DNA of 64,000 bases, taken from positions 36,492 to 100,491 of the forward strand of contig NZ_JASZYG010000017.1 of NCBI RefSeq assembly GCF_030317105.1, read 5' to 3'. The stretch is from Variovorax brevis. GTDB lineage: Bacteria; Pseudomonadota; Gammaproteobacteria; Burkholderiales; Burkholderiaceae_C. The notes under the pieces were generated by a model, which saw only the letters and a program-made list of their open reading frames with translations, was not told the DNA's origin and did no database searches. Of this stretch, positions 17,500-25,291 are shown in pieces. Position 1 is the stretch's first letter. The number at the start of each line of letters is the position of its first letter. A program made the position numbers and the translations under genes.

Positions 17500-18276
17500 G
17501 TGACGGCGCCCCTCACCCGGGCAAGGATGCGCACCTGGAAGATGAGAGGGGACGTTCCCTACTATGCTCGCCTCCTTTCTCCGACTTCCCGTGCCTGTGT
17601 CTTGATTTCCACCTCCATCAAAGTCATTGAACGAATCCCGCTTGCCCGCCCAGCCACGGGCTTGGTCGAATGCATCGTGCAGGAGGCCGCTTTCCAGGAG
17701 CTGGTGAGCTTGCAGCGATTGATCCACGAACTCTTCATCGCGCCCGACGTGGCGCGTCTGGACCGGGCGTGGAATTGGCCGCGGTACCTGACGGCCTCGT
17801 ACCTGCTCAACGACCTTCATGGCCGACTGACCGAGGCTTTCCAGATCGTCGTCTCGTCTCCGACCGGTCGGGCTGTGCCTGTCGGTCTGGCCATGCTGGT
17901 CTCCGGCTATCCGCACCCCGGCGAGGCCGGCGAGATGAGCACGTTCGTCTGGTTCCTGACCTCCGCGCCTGCAGCGGCGCTCCGGGCTTTCGGCGTCACT
18001 GATCGCTTCGTAGTGATGCCCCTGCTTCTCGACACCGCTGTCCAGGCCAGTCGTTGGCAAGGTTTGCACGGACGCGTGGCACTGCATGCCGACCACCGCG
18101 GCACGCCAAAGCAGCAGGATGATCTTGTCAAACGCTATCTGGCCTGTGGTCTGACTCGCCGGAACCACCTGAAAGGCTCCCTGCTCTCACGTTTCAGGAG
18201 GATGGACGACAGGTATTTCGCCTATGACATCGCCTCGGCCCATGCTTGCACTCTCAAGTGGGATCCTCTGCGTTGA
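17500..18276 (+). CDS. Putative GNAT-like protein, unrecognised family
   Basis: Up to 258 residues, starting from GTG at 17500; a later start near 17600 is possible. The central and C-terminal parts have the layout of a GNAT acetyltransferase-like fold: VVSSPTGRAVPVGLAMLVSGY, MPLLLDTAVQASRWQGLHGRVALHADHRG, LVKRYLACGLTRR, then DDRYFAYD. The pattern GLHGRVALHA..G followed by a short helix resembles the acetyl-CoA binding region, though no clear R/QxxGxG/A motif is present. No partner gene indicates a substrate. Confidence 0.5.
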   Translation: MTAPLTRARMRTWKMRGDVPYYARLLSPTSRACVLISTSIKVIERIPLARPATGLVECIVQEAAFQELVSLQRLIHELFIAPDVARLDRAWNWPRYLTASYLLNDLHGRLTEAFQIVVSSPTGRAVPVGLAMLVSGYPHPGEAGEMSTFVWFLTSAPAAALRAFGVTDRFVVMPLLLDTAVQASRWQGLHGRVALHADHRGTPKQQDDLVKRYLACGLTRRNHLKGSLLSRFRRMDDRYFAYDIASAHACTLKWDPLR

Positions 18277-18313
18277 GCGCTATTGCTGTATAGTTTTCTG
18301 GCACGACATTGAC

Positions 18314-18607
18314 ATGATGGGTTCTCTCCTTGCACGTCCTGAGTTCCCCGAACTCGAACTTTCTGCTCAGCCTGCTGAGCGGAAGGTGCAAGTGCGTGTA
18401 CTCGAGAACGTACTGGCGGTCGTCGAGCGTATGCATCTGCAGGGCCGCATCATGCGCTGGTCCGACCTGGTCCGTTTCGCCGAGACGTCGGCGGTCGCCG
18501 AAGCCACTTCAGCCCATACAGACAGCCTTCCTGCAGCTCAAGACTTCGGGTCGTTTGAAGAATTGAAGGCTCGCCGCGACGCCACGGGCGTGGTGCGGCT
18601 TCGCTGA
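18314..18607 (+). CDS. Small hypothetical protein
   Basis: A 97-residue protein starting MMGSLLARPEFPELELSAQP, with a helical middle (VLENVLAVVERMHLQGRIMRW) and a C-terminal DFGSFEELKARRDATG. It follows the GNAT-like gene by 37 bases on the same strand, so the two may be cotranscribed. No family recognised. Confidence 0.45.
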   Translation: MMGSLLARPEFPELELSAQPAERKVQVRVLENVLAVVERMHLQGRIMRWSDLVRFAETSAVAEATSAHTDSLPAAQDFGSFEELKARRDATGVVRLR

Positions 18608-18814
18608 AGAGGTCGCCGCCGGCCGGTTGTCGCAACGCTACTTGGCTGCACCGCCACACCCCGCAGCCCAATCGCGTCCTGTTGGCGGAAGCGCCTACAT
18701 AGTTTTGTCTCAGCGTCCCTTGGACGTCAAGGTTTGAAGGCAAGCACGCGCATCGGCTCGGCCAGGGTCTGTTTGGTCTTCCAGCAATCCGCTCCACGCG
18801 TCCAGACACGCTGT

Positions 18815-19126
18815 TCACGGCGGCCTCCAAGGAGCGTGCCTCGCGGTCGTCGGGGTCGCCGGGACGGGCTCTTCGGATCTCGACCGTTTCGACGCCCCTG
18901 GCGAGCATCGCCACCCCGTTCCAGGTCTCTTTGCCGCACCAACGATTCGTACCCCAAGGAGCGGATCGCGTTGCAGGCAAATTCCGCGCCTTGCACTTGA
19001 GTTCCCGCAGACACACGACGTCGGGTGCCGGGACGTCGAGCCCCGCCCGCAAGGGGTCGATGCGTTCGCGCACATCGTCGACGTTGTAGGTGGCGACGCG
19101 AACCGGGCGGCTAGGTCGGTTTGGAA
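18815..19126 (-). pseudogene. Exodeoxyribonuclease III-like remnant
   Basis: The minus strand encodes RVATYNVDDVRERIDPLR, then PDVVCLRELK, then KETWNGVAMLARG and PGDPDDREARSLEAAV, the ordered N-terminal blocks of ExoIII/AP-endonuclease proteins. The catalytic Glu region is changed from LQELK to LRELK. Only about 100 of the usual ~260 residues remain, with no intact start. It is a decayed fragment. Confidence 0.75.
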
Positions 19127-19378
19127 ACGCGCGCCGCGAGGTCGGCGATGGGGGCCGTCACGTCCAGCCAGGTCTTGTAGTCCATGAGTAGCAGACGTCG
19201 ACGCGAGGACGCTGATTTGCGGGATCGGGTGGACCGCCTCGTGCTCTTTCGCGGAGGCGGCGTCAGATCCAGGTCGGCTTGGCGAGGCTTGCGCATGCAC
19301 CCATCATGCGGCCTGCGCGGCCGAGGGGCGTAGGCCGCAGCCGTTCCTGCACGACTGCCGCGGCTCACGAACGCCCAT
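19127..19378. other. No clear gene
   Basis: Short open frames only, including a minus-strand peptide ending DLAARVSKPT. Nothing recognisable before the terminator at 19379. Confidence 0.35.
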
Positions 19379-19410
19379 AAAAAATCCCCGGAACCGAGAT
19401 CCCGGGGATT
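19379..19410 (-). terminator. Rho-independent terminator (minus strand)
   Basis: On the minus strand AATCCCCGG pairs with CCGGGGATT across a ten-base loop and the stem runs into a T tract (GGGGATTTTTTATG). This is a standard intrinsic terminator for a minus-strand transcript arriving from above 19,450. Confidence 0.7.
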
Positions 19411-19566
19411 GAAATCCACCAGGAGGGTGGAGGAGACAACCGGTGCCCCGGATGGGGCGAAAGACCAGTGTAAAGCGACGTGCAGCCGCAGTGACGCAAA
19501 CCACGTGCCGGGGTGGGGTTAACGGCGCGTCTTGACGCGGGGCACTCGCGGCGGCCATCTCGTCAA

Positions 19567-19998
19567 CTACATGCGTGCAATTCCGAGGCTTGGCCCGATG
19601 AAAGCAATGGTCCAAGCGGTGCTTGCACCATTGCCCTGGCACCACCAACTGGCGCTGCTCGACAAGCTGCCGGACGCCGTGCGAAGCACCGTTCCGTCCA
19701 GAAATGAGATGACGCCCGTGCTCGGGCGTATTGCAGCGACGCTGCCTGAAGGGCGGCGCTCAGGAGCGCGCAACAGTGTCCGCAACGCCGGATTTGCGGA
19801 GAAGTAGAACCAGCGCGTACTGTCGCTGCCGGCCTGCAGCCCCGCCTCCATCCATGCGCGATCCTGCGGGCCGGGCGTCGCCCCGGCCTGGACCGGCGAG
19901 TTCGCTTCTGACGGGGTCAGATGGCCGACCCATTGGCTCAGCTGGTAATGCCTGACCTTGCGCATCGTGGCCTGCACGTCGGGAGTCGTTATCGTCAT
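19567..19998 (-). CDS. Hypothetical protein (uncertain)
   Basis: A 143-residue frame beginning MTITTPDVQATMRKVRHYQLSQWVGHL, then EANSPVQAGATPGPQDRAWMEAGLQAG and FYFSANPALRTLL. The first ~85 residues have the composition of a real protein; the rest is Ser/Ala-rich and may be out of frame or decayed. The terminator at 19379 lies downstream on the same strand. No family recognised. Confidence 0.35.
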   Translation of the reverse strand: MTITTPDVQATMRKVRHYQLSQWVGHLTPSEANSPVQAGATPGPQDRAWMEAGLQAGSDSTRWFYFSANPALRTLLRAPERRPSGSVAAIRPSTGVISFLDGTVLRTASGSLSSSASWWCQGNGASTAWTIAFIGPSLGIARM

Positions 19999-20266
19999 GG
20001 CCACATTGTCTTGCAACCCGTGTGCGCTGTGACGGCACGCACCCTGCCCTCCCTGACCCGGTGCGCTGGCGGCAATTGCTTGCCGCCCACCGTGGCCGTT
20101 CGCGCGGGACGCGTTGAGGCGGCTTCAGCGCAGGAGGTCCCTGATTATCTAAAACCTCCGCCCTCTCGATTGAAGCGCCACGGAGCTCGCTTTCTTGGGC
20201 GCCGGTTCGACGGAGCATTGCACCGGACGGCGCGATCTGCGGCGCCGAGGACAACGTCTTGGGACT

Positions 20267-20481
20267 TCAGCACTGCACTTGGTCGCCGCCCGCGATCGGG
20301 CGCAGCCACACGAGCGCCGCCTCGGCGGGCGACAGCGCCCGCAGCGCAGGATCGCGGGCCAGAGACGCCGCCAAGTCCTCCATTTCATCTGGATCCACCG
20401 TGCGCCAGCGCCGCTGCAACTGATGCGCGCACGCCCCGATCCATAGCTGCTCTTGCCCGCCGGGATCGAGAATTCGTCCAT
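20267..20481 (-). pseudogene. Small gene downstream of a LexA-like box, apparently frameshifted
   Basis: An ATG at 20481 starts MDEFSIPAG, but the protein-like sequence lies one frame over: LDPGGQEQLWIGACAHQLQRRWRTV, then DPDEMEDLAASLARDPALRALSPAEAALVWLRPI. A single-base change near the fifth codon would join MDEF to LDPGG and give about 72 residues. The order fits an SOS-controlled small gene: LexA-like box at 20501-20519, start at 20481. No family recognised. Confidence 0.45.
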
Positions 20482-20493
20482 GGGAGCATCGTA

Positions 20494-21552
20494 TCAATCC
20501 ACTGGATGTTTGTACAGTATTGGCTTTTGATGTCGCAATTGCCGACAGTGCTCGAGGTTGATCTCGCGGTAGCGGTTGGCCAGTAGGCCGTAGTGGCGAA
20601 TGCGCTGGAATCCGGCCGGCAGTACATGCAGCAGAAAGCGACGAACGAACTCCTGCGCGTCCAGACACATGACCTTGCGACGCTCGTGACGGTAATCCTT
20701 CCATGCAAAGGCGACCCTACCGTCGACGAAGTCGATCAGGCGGTTGTTGGAGATCGCCACCCGATGGGTGTAACGCCCGAGGTAGTCCAGCACCCGTTGC
20801 GGCCCACCGAACGGCGCCTTGGCGTAGACGATCCACTCGGCATGGGCGACGGGCGCCAGGTAGCGGGCGAAGGAGTCGGGATCCTGTAGCGCCGCAAGGC
20901 TGTTGAAGAAGCGCAGTTCTCCCTCGTCGAAGGCCTGCCGCAACTGCGTGAGGAACAGGCGCCGGAACAGCCGCGACAGCACCCGCACCGGCAGGAAGAA
21001 GCCCGGGCGGCAAGCGATCCAGCGCTGGCCATCCGGGGGCACCCCGCCGCCGGGCACAACGCAATGCAGGTGCGGGTGATGCAGCAGGTTCTGACCCCAG
21101 GTGTGGAGGATCGCAATGAACCCGATCTCGGCACCCAGATGCCTGCGGTCGGCGGCGATGGTGCGCAAGGTCTCGGCGGCGGCGTGGAACAGGATGTCGT
21201 AGACCACGGCCTTGTTCTGGTACGCGATCGCTGCGATCTCCTGCGGCACGGTGAAGACGACGTGGAAGTACTCGACGGGCAGCAGTTCGGCCTGCCGATC
21301 TTCGAGCCATTGTGCGCGAACCAGCGACTGGCACTTGGGGCAGTGCCTCGAGCGGCAACTGTTGAACGAGATGCGCTGGTGGCCGCAGGCATCACACTGC
21401 TCGACGTGGCCGCCCAGCGCCGCCGTGCGGCAGCGCTCGATGTCGCGCATGACGCGGCGCTGCCCGCCGCTGATCGCGTCAGCGTGATCCTGACGGTAGG
21501 CAGGCCCGACTTGGCGGAAGATGTCCGCCACCTCGAGCCCGGTGGCTCGCAT
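20494..21552 (-). CDS. IS91-family transposase (HUH, Y1 type)
   Basis: A 352-residue transposase beginning MRATGLEVADIFRQ. It has the N-terminal zinc-binding cluster (CDACGHQRISFNSCRSRHCPKCQ), the HUH metal motif (HPHLHCVVPGGG, near 190) and the Tyr region (LDYLGRYTHRVAISNNRL, near 280). It would nick single-stranded ends and transpose by a rolling-circle route. The stop codon falls next to a LexA-like box, so the last residues (ILYKHPVD) may be encoded by target DNA. The adjacent tyrosine recombinase is broken. Longer upstream starts exist, but 21552 gives the usual family start. Confidence 0.88.
   Translation of the reverse strand: MRATGLEVADIFRQVGPAYRQDHADAISGGQRRVMRDIERCRTAALGGHVEQCDACGHQRISFNSCRSRHCPKCQSLVRAQWLEDRQAELLPVEYFHVVFTVPQEIAAIAYQNKAVVYDILFHAAAETLRTIAADRRHLGAEIGFIAILHTWGQNLLHHPHLHCVVPGGGVPPDGQRWIACRPGFFLPVRVLSRLFRRLFLTQLRQAFDEGELRFFNSLAALQDPDSFARYLAPVAHAEWIVYAKAPFGGPQRVLDYLGRYTHRVAISNNRLIDFVDGRVAFAWKDYRHERRKVMCLDAQEFVRRFLLHVLPAGFQRIRHYGLLANRYREINLEHCRQLRHQKPILYKHPVD
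20501..20519 (-). promoter_or_regulatory. LexA-like SOS box
   Basis: The sequence matches CTG-N10-CAG on both strands (minus strand TACTGTACAAACATCCAGT) and closely fits the extended LexA consensus TACTGTATATATATACAGTA in its outer half-sites. It lies 20 bases upstream of the ATG at 20481 and overlaps the last codons of the IS91-type transposase. Confidence 0.55.
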
Positions 21553-21562
21553 CGCTGCGCGC

Positions 21563-22442
21563 TCAGAACAGCGGGGGCGCAGTCGGTTCGGACGGCAGCG
21601 GCGCGACCTCAGGCAACAGATCCAGCGGGCTGGTCGTCGCGCACACTGTGCTGGTGGCAATCTTCAGGTAGCGCGAGGTGGTGGCCAGGCTGCGGTGGCC
21701 AAGCAGCAGTTGGATGCGACGCACGTCGGTGCCCGACTCCAGCAGGTGCGTGGCGAACGCATGGCGCAGGGAGTGGGGAGTGATCGGCTTGGCAATTCCG
21801 GCGGCCCGATGTGCCTTCTGACAGGCTCGTTCTACAGCAAAGCGCGTGATGGGCTGTCCGGGGATGTCGCCCGGAAACAGCCAGGTCTTGGGGCGCACGA
21901 CCTTCCAGTATTCACGCGGCGCCTCCAGCAACCGCGGCGAGAGCATCACGTATCGGTCACGGCTGCCCTTGCCTTGCCCAATCCGAAGCACCATGCGCTG
22001 GCTGTCGACATCGGTCACCTTCAGATGCGTCGCTTCGGACACGCGCAGGCCGGCTGCATAGGCGGTCGTGAGAATATCGTGCGTTGCTTCAGGCTGTGGA
22101 CGCACGCCAGGAAATGCGCGACTTCCTCTGGACTGAGTACGACCGGCAGCTTGAACACCTTCTTGGGCATGGGGATGTCGTCGGGCGCCCACCCGCGCTT
22201 GAGCGTCACCTTGTACAGAAAACGCAGCGCTGCCGTCGCGATGCTGACTGTGTCTGGAGCAAGCATGCGGGTCTTCGTCAGATGCACCTGATAGGTCCGG
22301 ACCTCCTCCGGCCAAGCTCCTCAGGAGAGCGGTGAAAGTGCCTCGCATACAGCGAGACCTGTTGCAGGTAGGACAACTGAGTGTTGTCGGCGAGGTTGCG
22401 AATGCTCATGTCTTCGAGCATCCGCTGGCGTAGCGGTGTCAT
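21563..22442 (-). pseudogene. Tyrosine recombinase accompanying the IS91 transposase, frameshifted
   Basis: The N-terminal SAM-like domain (MTPLRQRMLEDMSIRNLADNT, then YARHFHRSPEELG) is in one frame. The next part (LAPDTVSIATAALRFLYKV) is in a second. The catalytic domain is in a third: LRVSEATHLKVTDVD, TPHSLRHAFATHLL, LLLGHRSLATTSRYLK, holding the R...HxLR...GH...Y residues. At least two frameshifts interrupt it. Such recombinases often sit beside IS91-type transposases, only 10 bases away here. Confidence 0.8.
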
Positions 22443-22596
22443 GGCGAAGCTCCTTTGCAAGTGGAACGGATGAAGTGCTGCGAACAGCAACTGCATCGTT
22501 CCTCATCGGGAACCTCTTGGGGAACTGCGACCGGCCCGCGGGTGCACGCTCAGGCCTGCGATCAGGCACTACCGCGCCAGCGGTTTAGTTCAAGGA

Positions 22597-23164
22597 ATGA
22601 GATGTGGTCGACCACATCTCATGCCGAAATACCATTGCTGGCCCTTGCGCGTCTGGTGCATCTCGGGGTCTCGCGCCTTGTCGGCGTTCTTGGTCGAGCT
22701 CGGTGCACCAATCAGCGTAGTGTCGACGATGGTCCCGGTCTTGATCTGGAAGCCGCTGGACTGCAGCACCTTGCCCACTTCGGCAAACAGCTTCTTGCCC
22801 AGGTCATGCCGCTCCAGCAGATGGCGAAACTTCAGCACCGTGGTCTGTCAGGCACCCGCTCCACGCCCAGGTCGATGCCCACGAAGCTACGCAGGCTGGC
22901 AATGTCGTACAACGCCTGCTCGACCGCGTTGTCGGCCAGATTGAACCAGTGCTGCAGCAGATGAATGCGCAGCATGCGCTCCAGGCCAATCGGAGGGCGC
23001 CCATTGCCGGGCTTGGGATAGTGCGGCTCGATCACTGCGCACAACGCGGCCCACGGAACAATGGCGTTCATCGCATCCAGAAAGTCTTCGCGCTTGGTGC
23101 GACGGCGAAATCGCTCGAGTCCCGCACCCTGGTCCGCCGCCATCGCCAATGTCTGCTGCTTCAT
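22597..23164 (-). pseudogene. IS5-family transposase remnant
   Basis: Starts MKQQTLAMAADQGAGLERFRR, followed by EDFLDAMNAIVPW, YPKPGNGRPPIGLERMLRIH and LYDIASLRSFVGIDLG. A one-base loss near 22,846 shifts the frame, and the protein continues with LKFRHLLERHDLGKKLFAEV and GTIVDTTLIGAPSSTKN before the sequence is cut at about 22,600. The C-terminal third with the last catalytic residue is missing. Confidence 0.85.
22599..22620. repeat. 22-bp perfect palindrome
   Basis: GAGATGTGGTC followed exactly by its reverse complement GACCACATCTC. It sits at the truncation point of the IS5-family remnant. It could be a recombination joint between two inverted copies or a protein-binding site. Confidence 0.6.
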
Positions 23165-23237
23165 TTTCGGCACTCGCACTGTGACTATGCCTTCGACACA
23201 GCAAGCCACGGGCCAGGCGGAGTTGATCAGTCTTGCC

Positions 23238-25199
23238 TTAGTTGATGTTAGCCCCACCCAACTGAAACGGCCTGCCCGGGAGTGGCCAGTCACCGCCATA
23301 TTCGAAAGGCGCGTTGTCCAGTAGCGCACAGCCACGCGGCTTGGAGCATGCGCTGTTGGCGCCGTAGGTCCACCAGATGATCGGCCCGTACAGGTAGTTG
23401 CGCACCGCCTTGGCGCCATAGTCCGCCACCGTGACCACATAACTTTCAGTGCCGTGGTTGGCGACATCTTCCACCGCGATGGGGTCGACCAGACGGCTGT
23501 CCTGCAGCGTTTTGAAGATCCTGGCGCTGGTAAAGCCGCGATCAAACTGCACCCACTGGATCTTGCGGTCTTGCCGTGCATTGACGATGAACATCTGGTG
23601 CGACGTGGCTGGCGCGAACAAGCGCGATTGGTCCGCCCAGCCATGGTCACGAACATAAGCCAACGAGGTGGGATTGCGCCCGACGTCAACGCTGAACATC
23701 GGCTTGATGTCACCCGGCGCGCCCGTCTGCGCGGCCTTTTGATCCAGATAGCGTGTGCCCAGGTCAAACACGCGCAAGCGCCCTTCCTGCGTCGCGATCA
23801 GGGCGCGATACGGTGCCTGCAGCGTCAGGCGGACGGCGGTCGGCGCTTGCGGCAGATCGATCGTGCTGATCACCCGCGGGCGCTGCTCCGACGCTTGCGC
23901 AAAGCGGGGTGGCCACTGGTCGTCCGCATCGCCCCGGCGATCCATCATGGCGTCGAATTGCTGCGGCGTGCTTTTGAAGTAGGCGCGCCAGTAGAACTCG
24001 AACAACGGACGCAAATCCACGACCGCGGCCTTGCGCTCGGACTTGCTGATGACGACCGCAAGCCCCGTGCGCGCCATGGCCGCACCCAGGTCTTCAGGAT
24101 CTTCATAGCGCGCGCGAATCGCACCGTTGCCGACATCGTCGTTCCAGAAGTTTCTAACGCGCTCGTAGTCTTCCACGCGCTTGCCGGTGGTGGCCGAAAT
24201 CTCGGTGGGCACGCGCAGGCCATCCGGCAGGTCCACCGCGCCGATGTACTTCGCAGCAATGAAGTTGCCCAACCCCGGCAGCCCCATGTAAGTCCGCCGG
24301 TGGCTGCCCCAGTTGGCGTACCACTTGGCCTCCTCGCGCGGGTCGCACCATTGGCATCCGTCGGCCAATGCCACGACGGCCATTTGCGCTTTCTGGCTGG
24401 CGGTGTTCATCACGGCGACCAGCGCGAATTCACCGCTGTTGGTCACGGTGATGGCCGTGGGCACCATCTCGTCAGGCAGCTTCACAGCCAGCATCGTGTG
24501 CGCGGTGTTGGAGCCTTCCGAGACAATCCAGCCGTTGGCATAGGCCACGAGCTGGTTGGTGCACCAGCCACCGCGCCCGTAGCACTTGCCCAACGCCACC
24601 GGACGGTCCAGCCGGATGCCGCGCGGCAACCAGGGGCTCAGGCCCTCTGCAACGCCGGCGTAGCGTTCCATGTTCGGCCCGTTGTTGCCGCCGTCGCGTG
24701 CGGCGCCTTCCCACGTGGTCCAACTGGGCTCGGGCTTCACCGACATCGCGTTGTGCGCGATGTTGATCGTTTGCAGCGCGGCCACGCCAAAGTAACGCTT
24801 GGCATGAAAGCCCGCGCCTGGCGTGCCGTCGGGCACATAGGCCACGTTGACGATGCTGGAGCTGAAGTCGCCGGGCTCGGCGGTGAGCGGCCCTCCGATG
24901 CTCCAGCTTCCGCAATAGTCCACGCAATTGCGGTCGCCAAATTTCAAGCGCACCGAGATGGGTTTGTAGCTTTGATCCGGGCGCTTTCGGTAAGTGGGGA
25001 GGCCTTTGGACGGCGCCTCCGAAGCGGCCGGCCCGTAGCGCCGCTCGATGTCCGCTTCAGTGCCGGCTTGCGCGGCAATGGATCGCCAGCTTGCCGCGTC
25101 GAATTCGGCGTTTGCCTTCGGCGGCGGCGGCGTGGCCTGCTGCGCGAGTGCGCTGCAAGTGGCCAGGAGCAAGAAGGTCGATGCGAGCAGGTGTGCCAT
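23238..25199 (-). CDS. Secreted protein of unknown function, beta-propeller-like
   Basis: A 653-residue protein with a clear signal peptide (MAHLLASTFLLLATCSALAQ, cleavage likely after Ala-Gln). The mature part has paired cysteines (NCVDYCGSW, GKCYGRGGWCTNQ, GCQWCDPREEAK), which suggests disulfides in the periplasm or outside. It also has repeated strand-like segments of the kind seen in WD/YncE-like propellers (ALIATQEGRLRVFDLGTRYL, NPTSLAYVRDHG, SHQMFIVNARQDRKIQWVQF). It ends PFQLGGANIN. A TTG two codons upstream is an alternative start. No family recognised. IS elements flank it on both sides, so it was probably carried into this region or stranded there. Confidence 0.75.
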   Translation of the reverse strand: MAHLLASTFLLLATCSALAQQATPPPPKANAEFDAASWRSIAAQAGTEADIERRYGPAASEAPSKGLPTYRKRPDQSYKPISVRLKFGDRNCVDYCGSWSIGGPLTAEPGDFSSSIVNVAYVPDGTPGAGFHAKRYFGVAALQTINIAHNAMSVKPEPSWTTWEGAARDGGNNGPNMERYAGVAEGLSPWLPRGIRLDRPVALGKCYGRGGWCTNQLVAYANGWIVSEGSNTAHTMLAVKLPDEMVPTAITVTNSGEFALVAVMNTASQKAQMAVVALADGCQWCDPREEAKWYANWGSHRRTYMGLPGLGNFIAAKYIGAVDLPDGLRVPTEISATTGKRVEDYERVRNFWNDDVGNGAIRARYEDPEDLGAAMARTGLAVVISKSERKAAVVDLRPLFEFYWRAYFKSTPQQFDAMMDRRGDADDQWPPRFAQASEQRPRVISTIDLPQAPTAVRLTLQAPYRALIATQEGRLRVFDLGTRYLDQKAAQTGAPGDIKPMFSVDVGRNPTSLAYVRDHGWADQSRLFAPATSHQMFIVNARQDRKIQWVQFDRGFTSARIFKTLQDSRLVDPIAVEDVANHGTESYVVTVADYGAKAVRNYLYGPIIWWTYGANSACSKPRGCALLDNAPFEYGGDWPLPGRPFQLGGANIN

Positions 25200-25291
25200 G
25201 TCCAAAGGGTTGAGCGTGGAATTACTTCACGGCGGTGAACGCGCGGGTTTTTCAAACCGTGCAGCCTGAAGACCGTCGATTCTGCTGCGCC

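Noticed and set aside
23454..25238. 594-codon plus-strand frame opposite the secreted protein
   Set aside because: Lacks a signal peptide or any domain, whereas the minus-strand frame has a signal peptide and a natural composition.
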